Positions 31,707 through 44,391 are shown, counted from the first letter of the stretch. The stretch is DNA of 64,000 nucleotides from Cordilura impudica (GCA_963682025.1 OY821520.1:241648855-241712854), one strand, 5' to 3'. Numbers and translations: made by a program. The notes: generated by a model not told the origin, from the letters alone.

Positions 31707-33967
31707 ATAGATTCAGAGCCTGGTTCATCGCAAAATCCAACAGATACCCAAAGCAGTAGTTTGCAACATTTGGTCACTCATGATGTTTTTTCCTTTGGCG
31801 TGGCCTGTGAATTACCTGATATTAATCTGTCAACTAAACGAGATATATTGAAGTACTATTTTTTCTTGGCCGAACGTTCAAAAGCCCAATGCAAAATGTT
31901 TTCGTATAAAAGATTTACTCCCCAAGTAGCAGACAGATTGTTAGAAATTTGGAATCAACTTAATATTGAACTTATACTCAAAGGTAGCATTATTAGAAAA
32001 TTGAATAATTTGCTTGACGCATATAGTAATGCAGATAAACAACGAGTAAAACGCGCAACAGAATTCAAAAAATTCGTAGAATCAACAAACCAATTATTCA
32101 ACATTAGAAAATGTAAATGCAACTTGAAAGAAAACGACTGCTCATGTGGATCTATCCCAGAAAACTTAAAAGATTTCATGCGCGATCAATATAATGACAG
32201 AATACAAATGTTACCGGAACACGATAGTGGAAGTGAAGAGACGATACCAACGACTATACCAACAATCCTAGTGAGCAACGATCCTACATACGAACCACAT
32301 TATGACGAAATGGAAGTTGATGTGAGAGGAGGTTCAGAATTAGTTCTACCACCACAAACATACACTCCCAGATACAATACTAAAAATTATGCAATGATGT
32401 GTGACAGATTTGGTGTGCATGGTAGAATGGGATCAGCATTGGCAACAGCTCTGATGGAAGACCTGGGCGTAAAAGATGCTCATGACAATGTTGTCATCAT
32501 GGATAAAAGTAAACTTCGTAGAGAAAGAGAAAAATGGAGACAAGACGCACTTCGTAAGCGGTATGATGGCTCGAATTTGATATCATTTTCATTCGACGGC
32601 AGGAAAAATGATGCTCTAACTGTAGAAAAAATTGATGAGAAGTTGCATCCAAGGATGATTAAAGAACCTCATCTAGTTGTTTTGAGGGAACCAAAATCTC
32701 AATTGATAGGCTACACAAAACTAGAACGTGAAACTGCGGCAAGCAAAGTCAACAAATTGATCGAATTCTTCCAAGAAAAACAATTGTCTCCCGATTCATT
32801 AATTGCCATATGCGCTGATGGTGAACCAACAAATACTGGCGTACACGGTGGAATTTTGCGACTATTCGAAAAACAGTTAAAGAGACCACTGCACTGGTTT
32901 GTGTGTCTTCTGCACTTTAACGAGCTTCCGTTTAGACATTTGTTTGACACTTTAGACAAATCAACCACCACTGGACCACGATCAGCTACCGGAAAGTTGA
33001 GCTCAAAAATTGCTGATTGTGAAAATCTTCCGGTATGTAATTTTTATAGCTGATTCTTTACCATTTTTTATTCTATTTTTTAGCTTTTATGTTTTCTTTT
33101 CAGTTGGTAACCGATTTGGAGGAAATCGCTTTGGAAAATATGCCTCCTGGTGATTTAAATCCAGAAGAATTATCTACTGATTCGAGGTACCTGATGTTAA
33201 TGGCCAATGCAATTTCTAATGGTGTGGTTCCTGCGGATTTGTCTCACATAAAACCAGGGCCAATTGCACATTCTCGTTGGCTGACCAAAGCCAATAGATT
33301 ATTACGGTTGTATGTGACAACTAATAATCCAACTGAAAATTTAAAAATTCTGGCTAACTATATAATAAAAGTATACACGCCAATGTATTTTAATGTTAAG
33401 TATTATAGCTCTGCCGCATACGGTAGTACATTACTTTTTAAATTTATTACTTGGACACGATTTTTACCACCGAATTTACTTGGAGTTGTAAATACAGTAA
33501 TTCAAGATAATCCATATTTTGCACACTCAGAAAATATCTTACTATCTATGTTGTTTGATAATAGAATGGAAAAACGAAACATTGCTATAAAGAAGATTTT
33601 ACATTACCGAAGAGATATTGTCGACCCAACGGAACTTAGAGTTTATAAAAAATCTCTTATAAACTTTAATTGTACGGAATATACAAATATGATTGATTTA
33701 AATAACGATACCATTTTATTCGAACCACCGTTTACGCAAGGTTATTCGTATGAACATTTGGAGGGATATTTAAATTACGAAGTGCCACCGTTCGATGATC
33801 CACAAATTCCTTTACACATTCAAGGAACGGAAAGACATGTCCAATTGCTGGCTGCCACTGCTAAACGAGTTGCAGGAAAGAATGTAGAAGGCGCTATGGC
33901 GACGACATTAGAGAGCCGTACGAAAAAACCCAGACTTGAAAGCAAACAAGACTTTCAGAAAAAATAA
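31707..33967 (+). CDS. Two-exon transposase of the 8-bp-duplication transposon; start codon apparently lost
   Basis: Exon 1 runs to 33032 and exon 2 from 33104 to 33967, joined across a 71-bp GT-AG intron (33033-33103, phase 0) so that CENLP is followed by LVTDLEEIALENMPPG. The frame is open throughout, about 735 residues. Upstream of LQHLVTHDVFSFGVACE the frame is open back to DSEPGSSQNPTDTQSSS, immediately preceded by ATA at 31707 where an ATG would be expected; the next in-frame ATG is about 70 residues in. A GTAAGT donor near 31614 and TTTTAG acceptor near 31692 suggest a 5' UTR intron. Visible features are a Cys cluster (KCKCNLKENDCSCG), FSFDGRKNDAL and AICADGEPTNTGVHGG as candidate acidic active-site segments, PLHWFVCLLHFNELPFRHLF, then PIAHSRWLTKANRLLRLYV. 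I recall similar uncharacterised proteins in many invertebrate genomes but cannot name the superfamily. Confidence 0.82.
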
Positions 33968-34218
33968 TTTTTTTTTTTCATATTTTGTCTTTTACTACAC
34001 TCAAATTGAATATTTTTTTTTTATAATAGGTTGATAGATACTTTATTATCTCTTAATTAGAATTTTTGTACAAAAAAAAAATAAAAAGGGAAAAAAATCA
34101 AAAATTTGGTTGTATGTGTTATTTTGTTTTAGCAATATCGCATGAATTAATCAACCGAATTCGATAAATTTGGGCTTAAACTCTTCGTTTTGAATTGTAA
34201 ATTGAATTAAATAATGGA

Positions 34219-34621
34219 TTGAACCAAAAAATGGCCATGAAAGTAATATTCTTGGACAAAATCATGAAAAAAAATGGAAAAATGCTCCAAAATTTGGACA
34301 AAAATGCCCGTAACTTTTGAACCGTTGGACCAATGTTGGAGATTTTTTTTTTGTAAATTAATCAAAATGAGCTCACCTTTCCAACGCGTCTACTGGCGAT
34401 CAAACCCAATCGATAGTTTTTGAGTTATGGATGTGATCGTGTAGGTAATATTTCATACGAACGTCAATTTGGGAAAAAATCTACCAGCAAAAAGTAGGGA
34501 ACTCGATTTTAACGATAGAGGTATGGTTCCTTCGGCAAATTTTCATGGAATGCCCCATAGAATACGGAAATCATAGGGAAATTGTTGAATTTTTTCACTC
34601 CCTACAAATCGACCCGCCCTA
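34219..34621 (-). repeat. Right terminal inverted repeat of the 8-bp-duplication transposon
   Basis: Inverted partner of 30869-31255. Contains AAATGGCCATGAAAGTAATA, CCGTAACTTTTGAACCGTTG and GAGCTCACCTTTCCAACGCG. Inner edge near TTGAACCAAAAAATGGCC. Confidence 0.88.
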
Positions 34622-36322
34622 ATGTATATCTATAACAACTGCATGTTAGAAATAAATCGGTATATTATTTTATTTACATAAAATTCTGCAATATTTTGTT
34701 GTGGGGAAAATACATTTCTTTTGCATTAACAGAGTGTCACTTCATTTTGCTCAGCGTGATTATGTCACAGTAGATGGCGCCACAATTTTTGTTCTAATTA
34801 GCTTTGCAATAGTTATTTTTATTTTAACATGAATGTCAATTTTTTCGACTAGATATCATACAGAACAATGTTAAGAGTATACACGGGTTGGTCTTTTATT
34901 TCATACGTTTTTTCATTATTCTTTTGCAAATATGAACATAAGTTTGGCATTTTAACTTTTTGTTGTCTTCACAAAATAGAGTTAACGAGTTCATCAATGA
35001 GTTTTTTGCTTTCAAAACAGTTCTACATAATTTTATAGAATTATTATTCTGCTTTACCTACAAAATATCTGATTGCGATTACATCTAATTTTTAAAATTT
35101 TTTTATAATTACTAAAGCATTATTATTCACATAAATACAAAATTGCACTTTTTAAATTTTCCATTCAAATTTAAGAAAATATCAATACTAAAAACTGGAA
35201 TTATAAATTTCCAATTATAAATTACAATTAATTGAATTTCAGAAAATCATATAAAAACGTCGGAAATAATAATTTTAAATTTAGAAGACATCAATTGCAT
35301 CTTTAATATATAAATTTTATTCGTTAAACACAAATTGAAATTCCAAAAAAAAACACCAAATATGTTTACATTTAAAAAATTTTTACATTTAAAAAAAAAA
35401 ATATTGACATTCAGGAGAAATTAATAGCGTTCAGTACCGGGATTCAGTAACTTCTTTTAACGATAGTCGAATCGTTAAAAAAAGAAAATAGCAAAATTAT
35501 CAGTAAAATTTTTAAACGATATTCGCTATTGTTAAAGGCAGCTGTTGTTGTTATCTAAACGACAACCATTTTTGTGTTGTTTATTCAATCGATAAAAACT
35601 TAAATTTTTAGGTTGAAATGTCGTCATACATAAATAAAAATCATAAAATAGTGAAAATATTTTGCTTTAATTAAAAAACTTTTTTATATAAATAAAAAAA
35701 TTAAATAGCATATTCAATTCATTATTTCATTTTCAAATAAATAAACAGAAATATTAGTAAACAAAATAAAGATATTAAACATAAACATAAAATCATCCTG
35801 TCAAACACGAAGTAATTTGTTTTTTTCTATTCTTTGTGTTTTTCGCTTATTTTGACGGAGATGCCACTCATTTACAATTTAAATAAATTGAAAACGAGAT
35901 TTGTCGACTGTCGTTAAGATGTATGTACTTAGTGAATCACTTAATCCTTAGTGCAAACAACAATAGCTATCGATATATTTTGCCATTATCGGAACGTTGA
36001 AATTTACAGAATCGGACTACAGAAAACATTAATTTAAATTCAATGAATTTTATAAAACCTCAAATGATACTTAAGAATTGCGAACATAATAAGTGTTACA
36101 TAAATAAACGCAATTTGATGAGAATGTTATTTATATATAAATTTTCACAATTTTTTTGGATGAAGTTTTTTTGATTTGAATTTCTTCAGAAAATAAAGAT
36201 AACAAATTATTTTATTTAAAATTTTTGCGATATTTGGTTTTTTGCGTTTGGCATCCCTAATTTAATTATTTATTATTATAAATTTATTCTCTATGTTTTC
36301 CAAATATGGCAATATTTTTTTA

Positions 36323-37330
36323 TTTAATTATTTATTTATTAAATGTGGATATCACATACAACAAGATATAAATCTTTTTAATTACAGTATGTGATCTTAT
36401 CTTTTAAGAAACAAGAAAAAATAAAAATAAAAATAATTTTAAATTACAAAAGTATAAAAATATAAGTAAAAAATTAATACATAATGGGAGAGTATAGAAT
36501 ATATAATATAATCACAAATGAAACAATAATTAAGAACGTTGAAAATTAGAGACCAAATCATTTTTAAACAATTAATTTTTAAATTGTAAAGCGTTGTCTG
36601 TTATTTGTAAATTGTTGGGTAACGAGTTCCACAGACATATGGTATTTATAAAAAATTGCCAACTAGAGATTAATGTTCGATATCGTAATTGTATAAGAGT
36701 ATTTCCTCTATTGGATCGTGCAAATTGAAGGCATTCAAATAAATAAGATGGTTCTTTGGTGTATATTACATTGTGAAGTAGAATTAATGATCTTATTTTT
36801 ATTAAGGCCACGAGGTCAACTCCGTACAGGACTTAGAATATAGAGAAGTTCCATCATATCTCTTTATACCATACACATAAAGTAGGATCGCATTGGAAGC
36901 TACTAATAATCTCCTTTTACTTTCTGAATCACAAAAAGCAAATATCTCATAACCATATAGTAACTTCGGCATAATGAAAGTTTTCGCGAGAAGCACACGA
37001 ATGTTTAAAGGTGTAAGATGTTGTATAACGTACAACGTTCTTAGCATTACAAATATTTTTCCAGATGCAGAATTAATCTGATTGTTCCACGTGAGCGATT
37101 TATTAAAAATGATTCCCAGATTCCTACAAGTTTCCACGATTTCAATATTCTGATTACCTAATGATACTGGAATATCTATAGGGATGGTTTGATTTCTTTG
37201 AGTTATAACTAAACATTTTGATTTTTTTGGATTTAAGTAAAGTCCATTTGAAGAAGCCCATTCAAATATTATATTGAGATCCTCATTAAGCTTTTCAGTG
37301 CATTCACGAATTAATCCTTTTTTCATATAT
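36323..37330 (-). pseudogene. 5'-truncated LINE insertion (RT C-terminal half) inside C2
   Basis: Minus strand, from the junction with family C near 37330 to an AT tail near 36323. It encodes the post-catalytic RT region: CTEKLNEDLNIIFEWASSNG, LYLNPKKSKCLVITQRNQTI (about 37190-37280), NQNIEIVETCRNLGIIFNKS, LTPLNIRVLLAKTFIMPKLL, then, after a frame change at about 36805, IRSLILLHNVIYTKEPSYLF and INTICLWNSLPNNLQ (about 36600-36650). The tail has TTTATTTAATTATTTATTTA on plus, the AT-repeat 3' end seen in the related LINEs. Only one or two lesions are visible, so it is younger than the other LINE pieces, but it is a dead-on-arrival 5' truncation lacking endonuclease and the catalytic RT core. Confidence 0.82.
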
Positions 37331-37615
37331 GGCCGCACTGAAGAAATATTTGGCCAGTTAAAAGCCAAAACAGCACGATTTAATGCATATAGCCACCCTA
37401 CACAACCATTACCTTTGCAATGGAGGTTAGGGCGAGCTATTTAATTAACAAAAACTAAATTAAACGAGAAGTTATGTCATATAACCGGAAACGCCTGCAT
37501 ATAGGAAATGCATGCATATTTTTCCAATATTTTGTTCACATTTATCATCAATACTCAAACCGAGGTGGAGGGTATCAAAGATTCGGCACAGCCGAATTTA
37601 ACACTCTTACTTGTT

Positions 37616-39623
37616 TTTGGTTTAGTTTAAAAATTCTGTTGACAGTAGCTAACCATTTTCCAAAGCAAATATAAAAATTTTAAAAATCCGAATAACCGAT
37701 TAATTACATTTTTAGCTCATTTTATTTTAAAATTGCTTAAGATAGAAAATAATTGTGATTACAAAAATTTTTTTGATTTAAAGTAACCGGTTTTTCTGGT
37801 ATTGGTAACCGAATATTTTAGTAATTAAGATTAGGTGTTAATTGGCGTAATATCGTTGAATTTTATATTTATATAAACGAATATCCGGTTTTGTAATTAG
37901 TTTTTTTGTGATTAGTTTTTTTGCTTGGAATTTTTATAAATGTGATAATTTTTCTCATAATTAAAAACTAAAAATAGGTTTGTGTCTTAATTCTTCTCGT
38001 TTTTGAAGTTGGTAAACGTTCTTTTAATTCGTTCCTTATTTTATTTCGCTTGAATTTGTTAAAAATATATTAATTTTTCTTAAAAATAATAACAATAATA
38101 ATCTAAGAAGTTTCTGTCTTCAGTCTTTTGGTCTAATTCTATATTAAAAAAATTACCTTATTTTTGAAGAATCTACGGCAGTAGTTTCGTTATCTAATTT
38201 AAACTACAAAGGAAAGGTTCTAAAGAACCTTGTGCTATTATTTAATAAAGAAACGACAACTGTTTAACATTGTTTTTATTTATGAAACTTTCATTATATC
38301 TGTTATTGTCATAATAATATAATTTACGTTAAATTATAACAACATTTTTAAAGATATGTGCACAAACTCTTCATATAAATAATAGATCAGATAAGAAAAA
38401 ATTAATAATGCCACAAAACTCACTCACTCCAAGCTCTCGTTAGTTGTTCTTATACAATAAAACGTAAGAAGAAGTAGATGATAAGCATTAACAAAACAAC
38501 AGGTTGAATTCCTGAAAATTCTAGAGAAACTTTAGCAACAGTTGCAACACATTGTTTTAATACGAACGGTTGGAGTGGCAACAATGGCTTATAGTACACA
38601 TACAATTAACAAACAACCCATCAGAAAAGTTTTGTCTGCCTGGAAGAAGAAAATTTCTTTTATATCTTCTATTGAATTATCGGCTGCACATTAAAGCCCA
38701 TCTTTTGTGGTTTTCGAAATACGTTGACAAACTTCAATGTCACGTTAAAACTAACGACTGTTTTTGTTTTTGTTTTTCTTTTGTACCTTCACTTTAACAT
38801 AAGACAAAATTGTTCTTAAGCTTGAAACAACTAACTGTTTCGAAGACAAAACTGTTAGAAGAACCAAAAAAAAAAAAAAGAACAAGATACCCAACGATCT
38901 TGCTTTTTTTTTTTCTTTACAGTAGTAGTTGTTTAGTAAAATTATCGCTGAAAAAACATCAGCATAGAACGTCAGCCTTTAAGCCAAACTTAAGACAAGT
39001 CATACACATCTCTATCATCAGCGCTTAAGATCTAAAGAAGTTGAATAAACATAAACTTACAACTTATTTTGCTTTATTATACATATACTAGTAAAGTACC
39101 TAAAATAGTATAGAATTTCAGGAAGAGGCTTATAGAAGACAACAACAAAGAAATAATGTGCTATCATCAACAAAATATTAAAATGATTAAGTAAACATAA
39201 AAATAAAGAAGAAAAAACTTCAGCAACTATCATCTATACGATTTCGTTATGAAATGAGTTTATTAAAGGAATGAAAAGAAATTTTAAGCACAGCCTGAAT
39301 GAACTAAGGGAACCCTTCCCTAATTTCCTTTTTCTAAGATCAAGTTAAAACTGAAGTATTGATTTCAAGATTTGATAAACGTAATCTAAACTTGACATTT
39401 TATTTTACTAGGCTCAAATATTTTCCATATCGTTAATTCATTTTAAAATTTATGTAGCTTAGCACAGTCCGCAATGTTAGAAGCTAAAATTTTTACAATT
39501 TCGTTTTCCTTAATTATAAAAATAAATTTCTTTTAAATCGTAGCTTCGAAGAAATCTAAAATAGTTGGTTTTTTTAAAAATGATCATTAAAAAAATAATT
39601 TTTAATTTACCTTTTAAAGAAAA
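37616..39623. other. Non-coding interval, nothing recognised
   Basis: Mixed AT-rich sequence without clear transposon ends. 37685-37880 contains AACCG words similar to those of the tandem repeat at 26633. 38400-39300 is less AT-biased, but both strands give only short open frames (75 and 72 codons) with no recognised domain. This could be unique host sequence. Confidence 0.55.
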
Positions 39624-39988
39624 CTAGCAGCTTCTAGCGCTCGAAGTTCGAGTGCAATTTCTAGGCAGCTTTTTTTTCAACTTAGCCAATTCACAAACCA
39701 ACACTTTTATGGTTTATTATTATTGTGAATGAAGATAACAAACTCATTAACAAACGCATTAACAAATTTAGTAAAACACACATAGCATATGTATAATTTT
39801 ATGTTTGTGTTAGTAGCAACTTTAAATGCAATATAGTCAAAATAAGAGAAAAAATTTAAAAATCTGTAAATCTGAAAAACGGCTAAAAGTAATACATTTA
39901 AAATAATATACGTTTGGTCAAAATCTTCATAAAACGGTAGAACAAAACATCGGTCACAAGAAATCGCCTAGCGTATCAATATTATAGA
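39624..39988 (-). mobile_element. Family H Helitron, complete 365-bp copy (H3)
   Basis: On the minus strand it begins TCTATAATATTGATACGCTA after an A and ends GCTAGAAGCTGCTAG before a T. About 13 bp inside the end is CTCGAAGTTCGAG, a hairpin with a 6-bp stem. No coding capacity. This copy serves as the empty-site reference for family B copy B4. Confidence 0.82.
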
Positions 39989-40219
39989 TATACTTATTCA
40001 GGTTAAAGTACTTTTTTTTAGAAAAATTTGCCTTTTGAAAAAAGATAATTTAAAAAAAAATACATTCTAATTTTGTAAGAAAAGATTCTCTTCTAAGCAA
40101 AACTGCCATTTTAAGAAAAGGCACTTTTTTCAATATGAGTTACTTTTTTTAAAAAAGGAGATTTTTTTAGAAAATGTACTTTTTAAAGAATGTGTACTTT
40201 TTTTTTTTTTTTTTGAAAA
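39989..40219. other. A/T homopolymer-rich interval
   Basis: Runs such as GAAAAAAGATAATTTAAAAA and TTTTTTTAAAAAAGGAG alternating on both strands. Imperfect pairing between A-rich and T-rich stretches is possible but not distinctive. Confidence 0.5.
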
Positions 40220-42068
40220 AAGGTGTTAAGAGATGTTAACCGAAAAAACAAAACTGCAAATTGCAATATTTTTTCTATGAAATTTAGTTCCGCTATTGAC
40301 TCCAAACAAACGTGGAAGACAATTAAGGATATTGGCATTGAAAGATAGAATAGAATAGAATAGAATAGAATAGAATATAATAGAATAGAATAGAATAGAA
40401 TAGAATAGAATAGAATAGAATAGAATAGAATAGAATAGAATAGAATAGAATAGAATAGAATAGAATAGAATAGAATAGAATAGAATAGAATAGAATAGAA
40501 TAGAATAGAATAGAATAGAATAGAATAGAATAGAATAGAATAGAATAGAATAGAATAGAATAGAATAGAATAGAATAGAATAGAATAGAATAGAATAGAA
40601 TAGAATAGAATAGAAAGATACGGAATACTCCAAATTCTGTCGAAGAAAATTGCTTCGAATTTAAATGCATTAACCAACTTCATATTATAAAATGCATTTA
40701 TATGGTAAAGTCAAACTCTTCCACTTACATAATAACTTGAAGCAGTTTCCCTAACAGAAGGAAACGTGCTAAACTAATGTCTAATCCAAAATCAAATTCT
40801 GAGCAACGGCCAATAGCCATTCTAAGTTACTTGTCAAAAGTTTTTGAAAAGATAATACTTTCTCAAATGAGTGAATGTATAACCCAATTTAACTTAATAT
40901 CATTTAACAATACATAAGACGTGACATAGATGATAGCAAAATAACCTTCCTTGTAGTGCTAGATCATTCCAAAGCGTTTGATTAATCATCAAACTCTATG
41001 TATTAACTTAAGACGTTTCTTTAATATTTCCTCAACATCAACTCTTCTAATTTCATCTTACCTCATAAAATGCACACAATCCATATACGTAAAGAGCAAG
41101 TCATCTGAACCTTTAAATCTTATAAAAGGTGTACAGCAAGGATCAATATTAGAGCCACTTTTGATCTCAATTTATATTAACGACTTTCCAGATTTACTTT
41201 CTCGTTGCAAGATATACATGTATGCTGATGATTAACAACTCTTACAGAGCACTCCAATATAGGCAAAATCAGCAAATTGTTTATGGATGTATCCTAGCAA
41301 TTTAAAATATCTGCTATTACGCAAACGAAATGCAAATCCAGAGTTTGGGAATGAAATAGTTATCAATGGCGAAAGAATTGACTTTGTTTTAATAAAAAAA
41401 AAAAAATGGGTGTATCTGTTAGTAACGCTCGAACTTGGTCGAACCACAAAACTAAATGAAGCTCAGAATTCTGCAACATACTCAATCTTTCACTACCTTA
41501 AATATACGAATACTTCTAGCCAAAACGCATTTAATTCCCGGCACTTTCAACAAGTGTGAACTTTTTGCAAATTGTGATTCTCATAAAAAGGCAAATTTAT
41601 TGCTGTATATAACAGCATTATTAGATAAGTTTTTAGACTACGAAGGTCTTTTGGAACTTCTTCCTTCACGAATAAGCTTTTAGGCATATTATTTGAAAAT
41701 CTGATGAAAATTATAGTTCTTTTCTTTCTTCATATAGTAATTTTCACCACAAACCACTTTACCCGTATGAAAATTTCTGGTTTCCCAGATCAAACCGGGG
41801 AAAAAATTAATTCTAACTCGTCATCGATATTTCCTATTTGAATGGTGTTTCTACTTTACCGCTATACTTCTTTGGAATATGCTTCCACTATCTCAGCAAC
41901 ACCAAAAAATTTCTTTTTGAATATTTTGCATAATAATTTTATTAAATAATAAATTTTATTTATATTTTTTTTTTTTTTTGTAATCTTGTATTGTTTTCTT
42001 TGTTATTCTTCTGTAGTCAAAGCCAAATTATAATTGTTGTAAAGGAAATCAAATAAATAAATAAATAA
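40220..42068 (+). pseudogene. Jockey/CR1-group LINE RT relic with internal pentamer microsatellite
   Basis: Plus strand. Linker text MKFSSAIDSKQTWKTIKDIG at about 40275-40340, then a (TAGAA)n tract (40346-40615). RT pieces follow: EQRPIAILSYLSKVFEKIIL (40800-40860), FLVVLDHSKAFD (about 40950-40980), NLIKGVQQGSILEPLLISIY (41115-41175) and CKIYMYADD (about 41210-41235), then stop and shifted frames. After that come LPYIRILLAKTHLIPGTF (about 41490-41550) and a C-terminal LLWNMLP motif at about 41870. The 3' tail is AAATCAAATAAATAAATAAA at 42047-42066. Same family as the relics at 15370-19858 and 36323-37330 by shared wording. Multiple lesions. Confidence 0.82.
40346..40615. repeat. (TAGAA)n pentanucleotide microsatellite, about 54 copies
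   Basis: Almost perfect 5-bp repeat with a single TATAA variant near 40375. Because five and three are coprime and no frame meets a stop, all three minus-strand frames appear open (FYSIL runs); these are not genes. It lies inside a LINE relic between IKDIGIER and the following linker. Confidence 0.98.
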
Positions 42069-42418
42069 TTCGACAGTTATTTTGGGGTTTTGTGTATAGA
42101 TTCAAGTCTCATCACTCATAATGACGCATTTCATTTCAGAGAGTATTGTTTCGGAGATATTAGCACTGGAAGCAATCGGGATTTGATTCACTCTAAGCTG
42201 TTTACAAAAACGAGCCACATTAATGAACTAATGAAGATATTGATTTGGTTTTGGCACAAATATCAAAACCAGTACTGCAAAACCGGCGAAGTTTAAATTC
42301 AAAAGTGAACTTTTCATTCGGGCACATTGTTATAACTTACATTTTTTCTTCAATTTGTGTATGACATTGAACTCAAAATTCTCAAAGTAGAACAAGGCGG
42401 CCCTCAAAATAAAATAAA
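42069..42418. other. Unassigned interval
   Basis: Less AT-rich than its neighbours. A 68-codon open frame (42090-42296) has ordinary composition but no recognised motif. It could be a remnant of another element or unique sequence. Confidence 0.45.
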
Positions 42419-42474
42419 AACAAGTAAGAGTGTTAAATTCGGCTGGGCCGAATCTTTGATACCCTCCACATTTT

Positions 42475-43056
42475 TCATTTTCAATTTTCATTTTTAATTT
42501 ATCATTTTCTATTTTTCACTTTTCAATTTTCATCTTCCGTTTTTCATTTTTAGATTTTAATTTTTAATTTCTCATTTTCCATTTTCCACTTTTGATTTTT
42601 CATTTTCCATTTTCCATTTTCCATTTTCGATTTTTCATTTTTCAATTTTCATTTTTCATTTTCCATTTTTAATTTTTAATTTTTAATTTTTAATTTTTAA
42701 TTTTTAATTTTTAATTTTTAATTTTTAATTTTTAATTTTTAATTTTTAATTTTTAATTTTTAATTTTTAATTTTTAATTTTTAATTTTTAATTTTTAATT
42801 TTTAATTTTTAATTTTTAATTTTTAATTTTTAATTTTTAATTTTTAATTTTTAATTTTTAATTTTTAATTTTTAATTTTTAATTTTTAATTTTTAATTTT
42901 TAATTTTTAATTTTTAATTTTTAATTTTTAATTTTTAATTTTTAATTTTTAATTTTTAATTTTTAATTTTTAATTTTTAATTTTTAATTTTTAATTTTTA
43001 ATTTTTAATTTTTAATTTTTAATTTTTAATTTTTAATTTTTCATTTTCCATTTTTC

Positions 43057-43088
<32 letters not shown>

Positions 43089-44354
43089 CTATATTTTCAT
43101 TTTTCATTTTCCATTTTTCATTTTTCATTTTCCATATTCCACTTTACATTTTTCATTTCTAACTTTTAATTTTTCATTTTCCATTTGCCATTTTTTATTT
43201 AAAATTTTTCATTTTTCATTTTTCATTTTTCATTTTCCATTTTTAATTTTTAATTTTTCATTTTCCATTTTTCATATTCAATTTTCTATTTTCCATTTTC
43301 CATTTTTCATTTTTCATTACAATTTTTCATTTTTAATTTTCCATTTTCCAATTCCACTTTCCATTTTTAATTTTTAGTTTTTAATTTTTAATTTTTAATT
43401 TTTAATTTTTAATTTTTAATTTTTAATTTTTAATTTTTAATTTTTAATTTTTAATTTTTAATTTTTAATTTTTAATTTTTAATTTTTAATTTTTAATTTT
43501 TAATTTTTAATTTTTAATTTTTAATTTTTAATTTTTAATTTTTAATTTTTAATTTTTAATTTTTAATCTTTAATTTTTAATTTTTAATTTTTAATTTTTA
43601 ATTTTTAATTTTTAATTTTTAATTTTTAATTTTTAATTTTTAATTTTTAATTTTTAATTTTTAATTTTTAATTTTTAATTTTTAATTTTTAATTTTTAAT
43701 TTTTAATTTTTAATTTTTAATTTTTAATTTTTAATTTTTAATTTTTAATTTTTAATTTTTAATTTTTAATTTTTAATTTTTAATTTTTAATTTTTAATTT
43801 TTAATTTTTAATTTTTAATTTTTAATTTTTAATTTTTAATTTTTAATTTTTAATTTTTAATTTTTAATTTTTAATTTTTAATTTTTAATTTTTAATTTTT
43901 AATTTTTAATTTTTAATTTTTAATTTTTAATTTTTAATTTTTAATTTTTAATTTTTAATTTTTAATTTTTAATTTTTAATTTTTAATTTTCAATTTTTAA
44001 TTTTTAATTTTTAATTTTTAATTTTTAATTTTTAATTTTTAATTTTTAATTTTTAATATTTAATATTTAATATTTAATTCTTAATTTTTAATTTTTAATG
44101 TTTAATTTTTAATTTTTAATTTTTAATTTTTAATTTTTAATTTTTAATTTTTAATTTTTAATTTTTAATTTTTAATTTTTAATTTTTAATTTTTAATTTT
44201 TAATTTTTAATTTTTAATTTTTAATTTTTAATTTTTAATTTTTAATTTTTAATTTTTAATTTTTAATTTTTAATTTTTAATTTTTAATTTTTATTTTTCA
44301 TTTTCCATTTTGCATTTTGAATTTAAAATTTTTCTTTTTTCATTTTCCATTTTT

Positions 44355-44391
<37 letters not shown>

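Larger units (their letters stand above)
30869..34621 (+). mobile_element. 3.75-kb DNA transposon with perfect 8-bp ATGTATAT duplication (hAT-like ends)
   Basis: Ends TAGGGCGG at 30869 and CCGCCCTA at 34621, flanked by ATGTATAT at 30861-30868 and 34622-34629. Terminal inverted repeats extend about 390-400 bp (to about 31255 and from 34219) with shared blocks such as GAACCATACCTCTATCGTTA, AAATTACGTTCCTATGAAAT-like sequence and ATGGCCATGAAAGTAATATT. An 8-bp duplication and a TAGGG start fit the hAT rule (YARNG), but the transposase does not look like a classic hAT protein. Copies C0/C1 of the host element lack it, giving the empty site. The gene inside is almost intact. Confidence 0.9.
29908..37615 (-). 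mobile_element. Family C Helentron-type element, full copy C2 with two insertions
   Basis: Inverted relative to C1. It starts with stem-loop TATACCCTCCACGCCAGTGT, GCAGAGGGTATATATAAG and ends, on plus, GGTGGAGGGTATCAAAGATT, then CGGCACAGCCGAATTTAACA and CTCTTACTTGTT. Insertions are the 8-bp-duplication transposon (30869-34621) and a 5'-truncated LINE (36323-37330). Without them it is about 2.9 kb. It aligns with C1 throughout, including the flanks of both nested insertions, and provides the empty site for B1. No conserved coding frame. Confidence 0.8.

Noticed and set aside
10460..37615. A large palindromic duplication of the chromosome
   Set aside because: The inverted match is confined to two copies of one mobile element with defined ends; the flanks do not match.
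40183..40683. Three overlapping minus-strand frames encoding FYSIL repeats
   Set aside because: All three frames of a pentanucleotide microsatellite are open by construction.
42090..42296. Possible small gene after the LINE at 42068
   Set aside because: No recognised motif, no conserved start context, and no second copy to test; left as unassigned.
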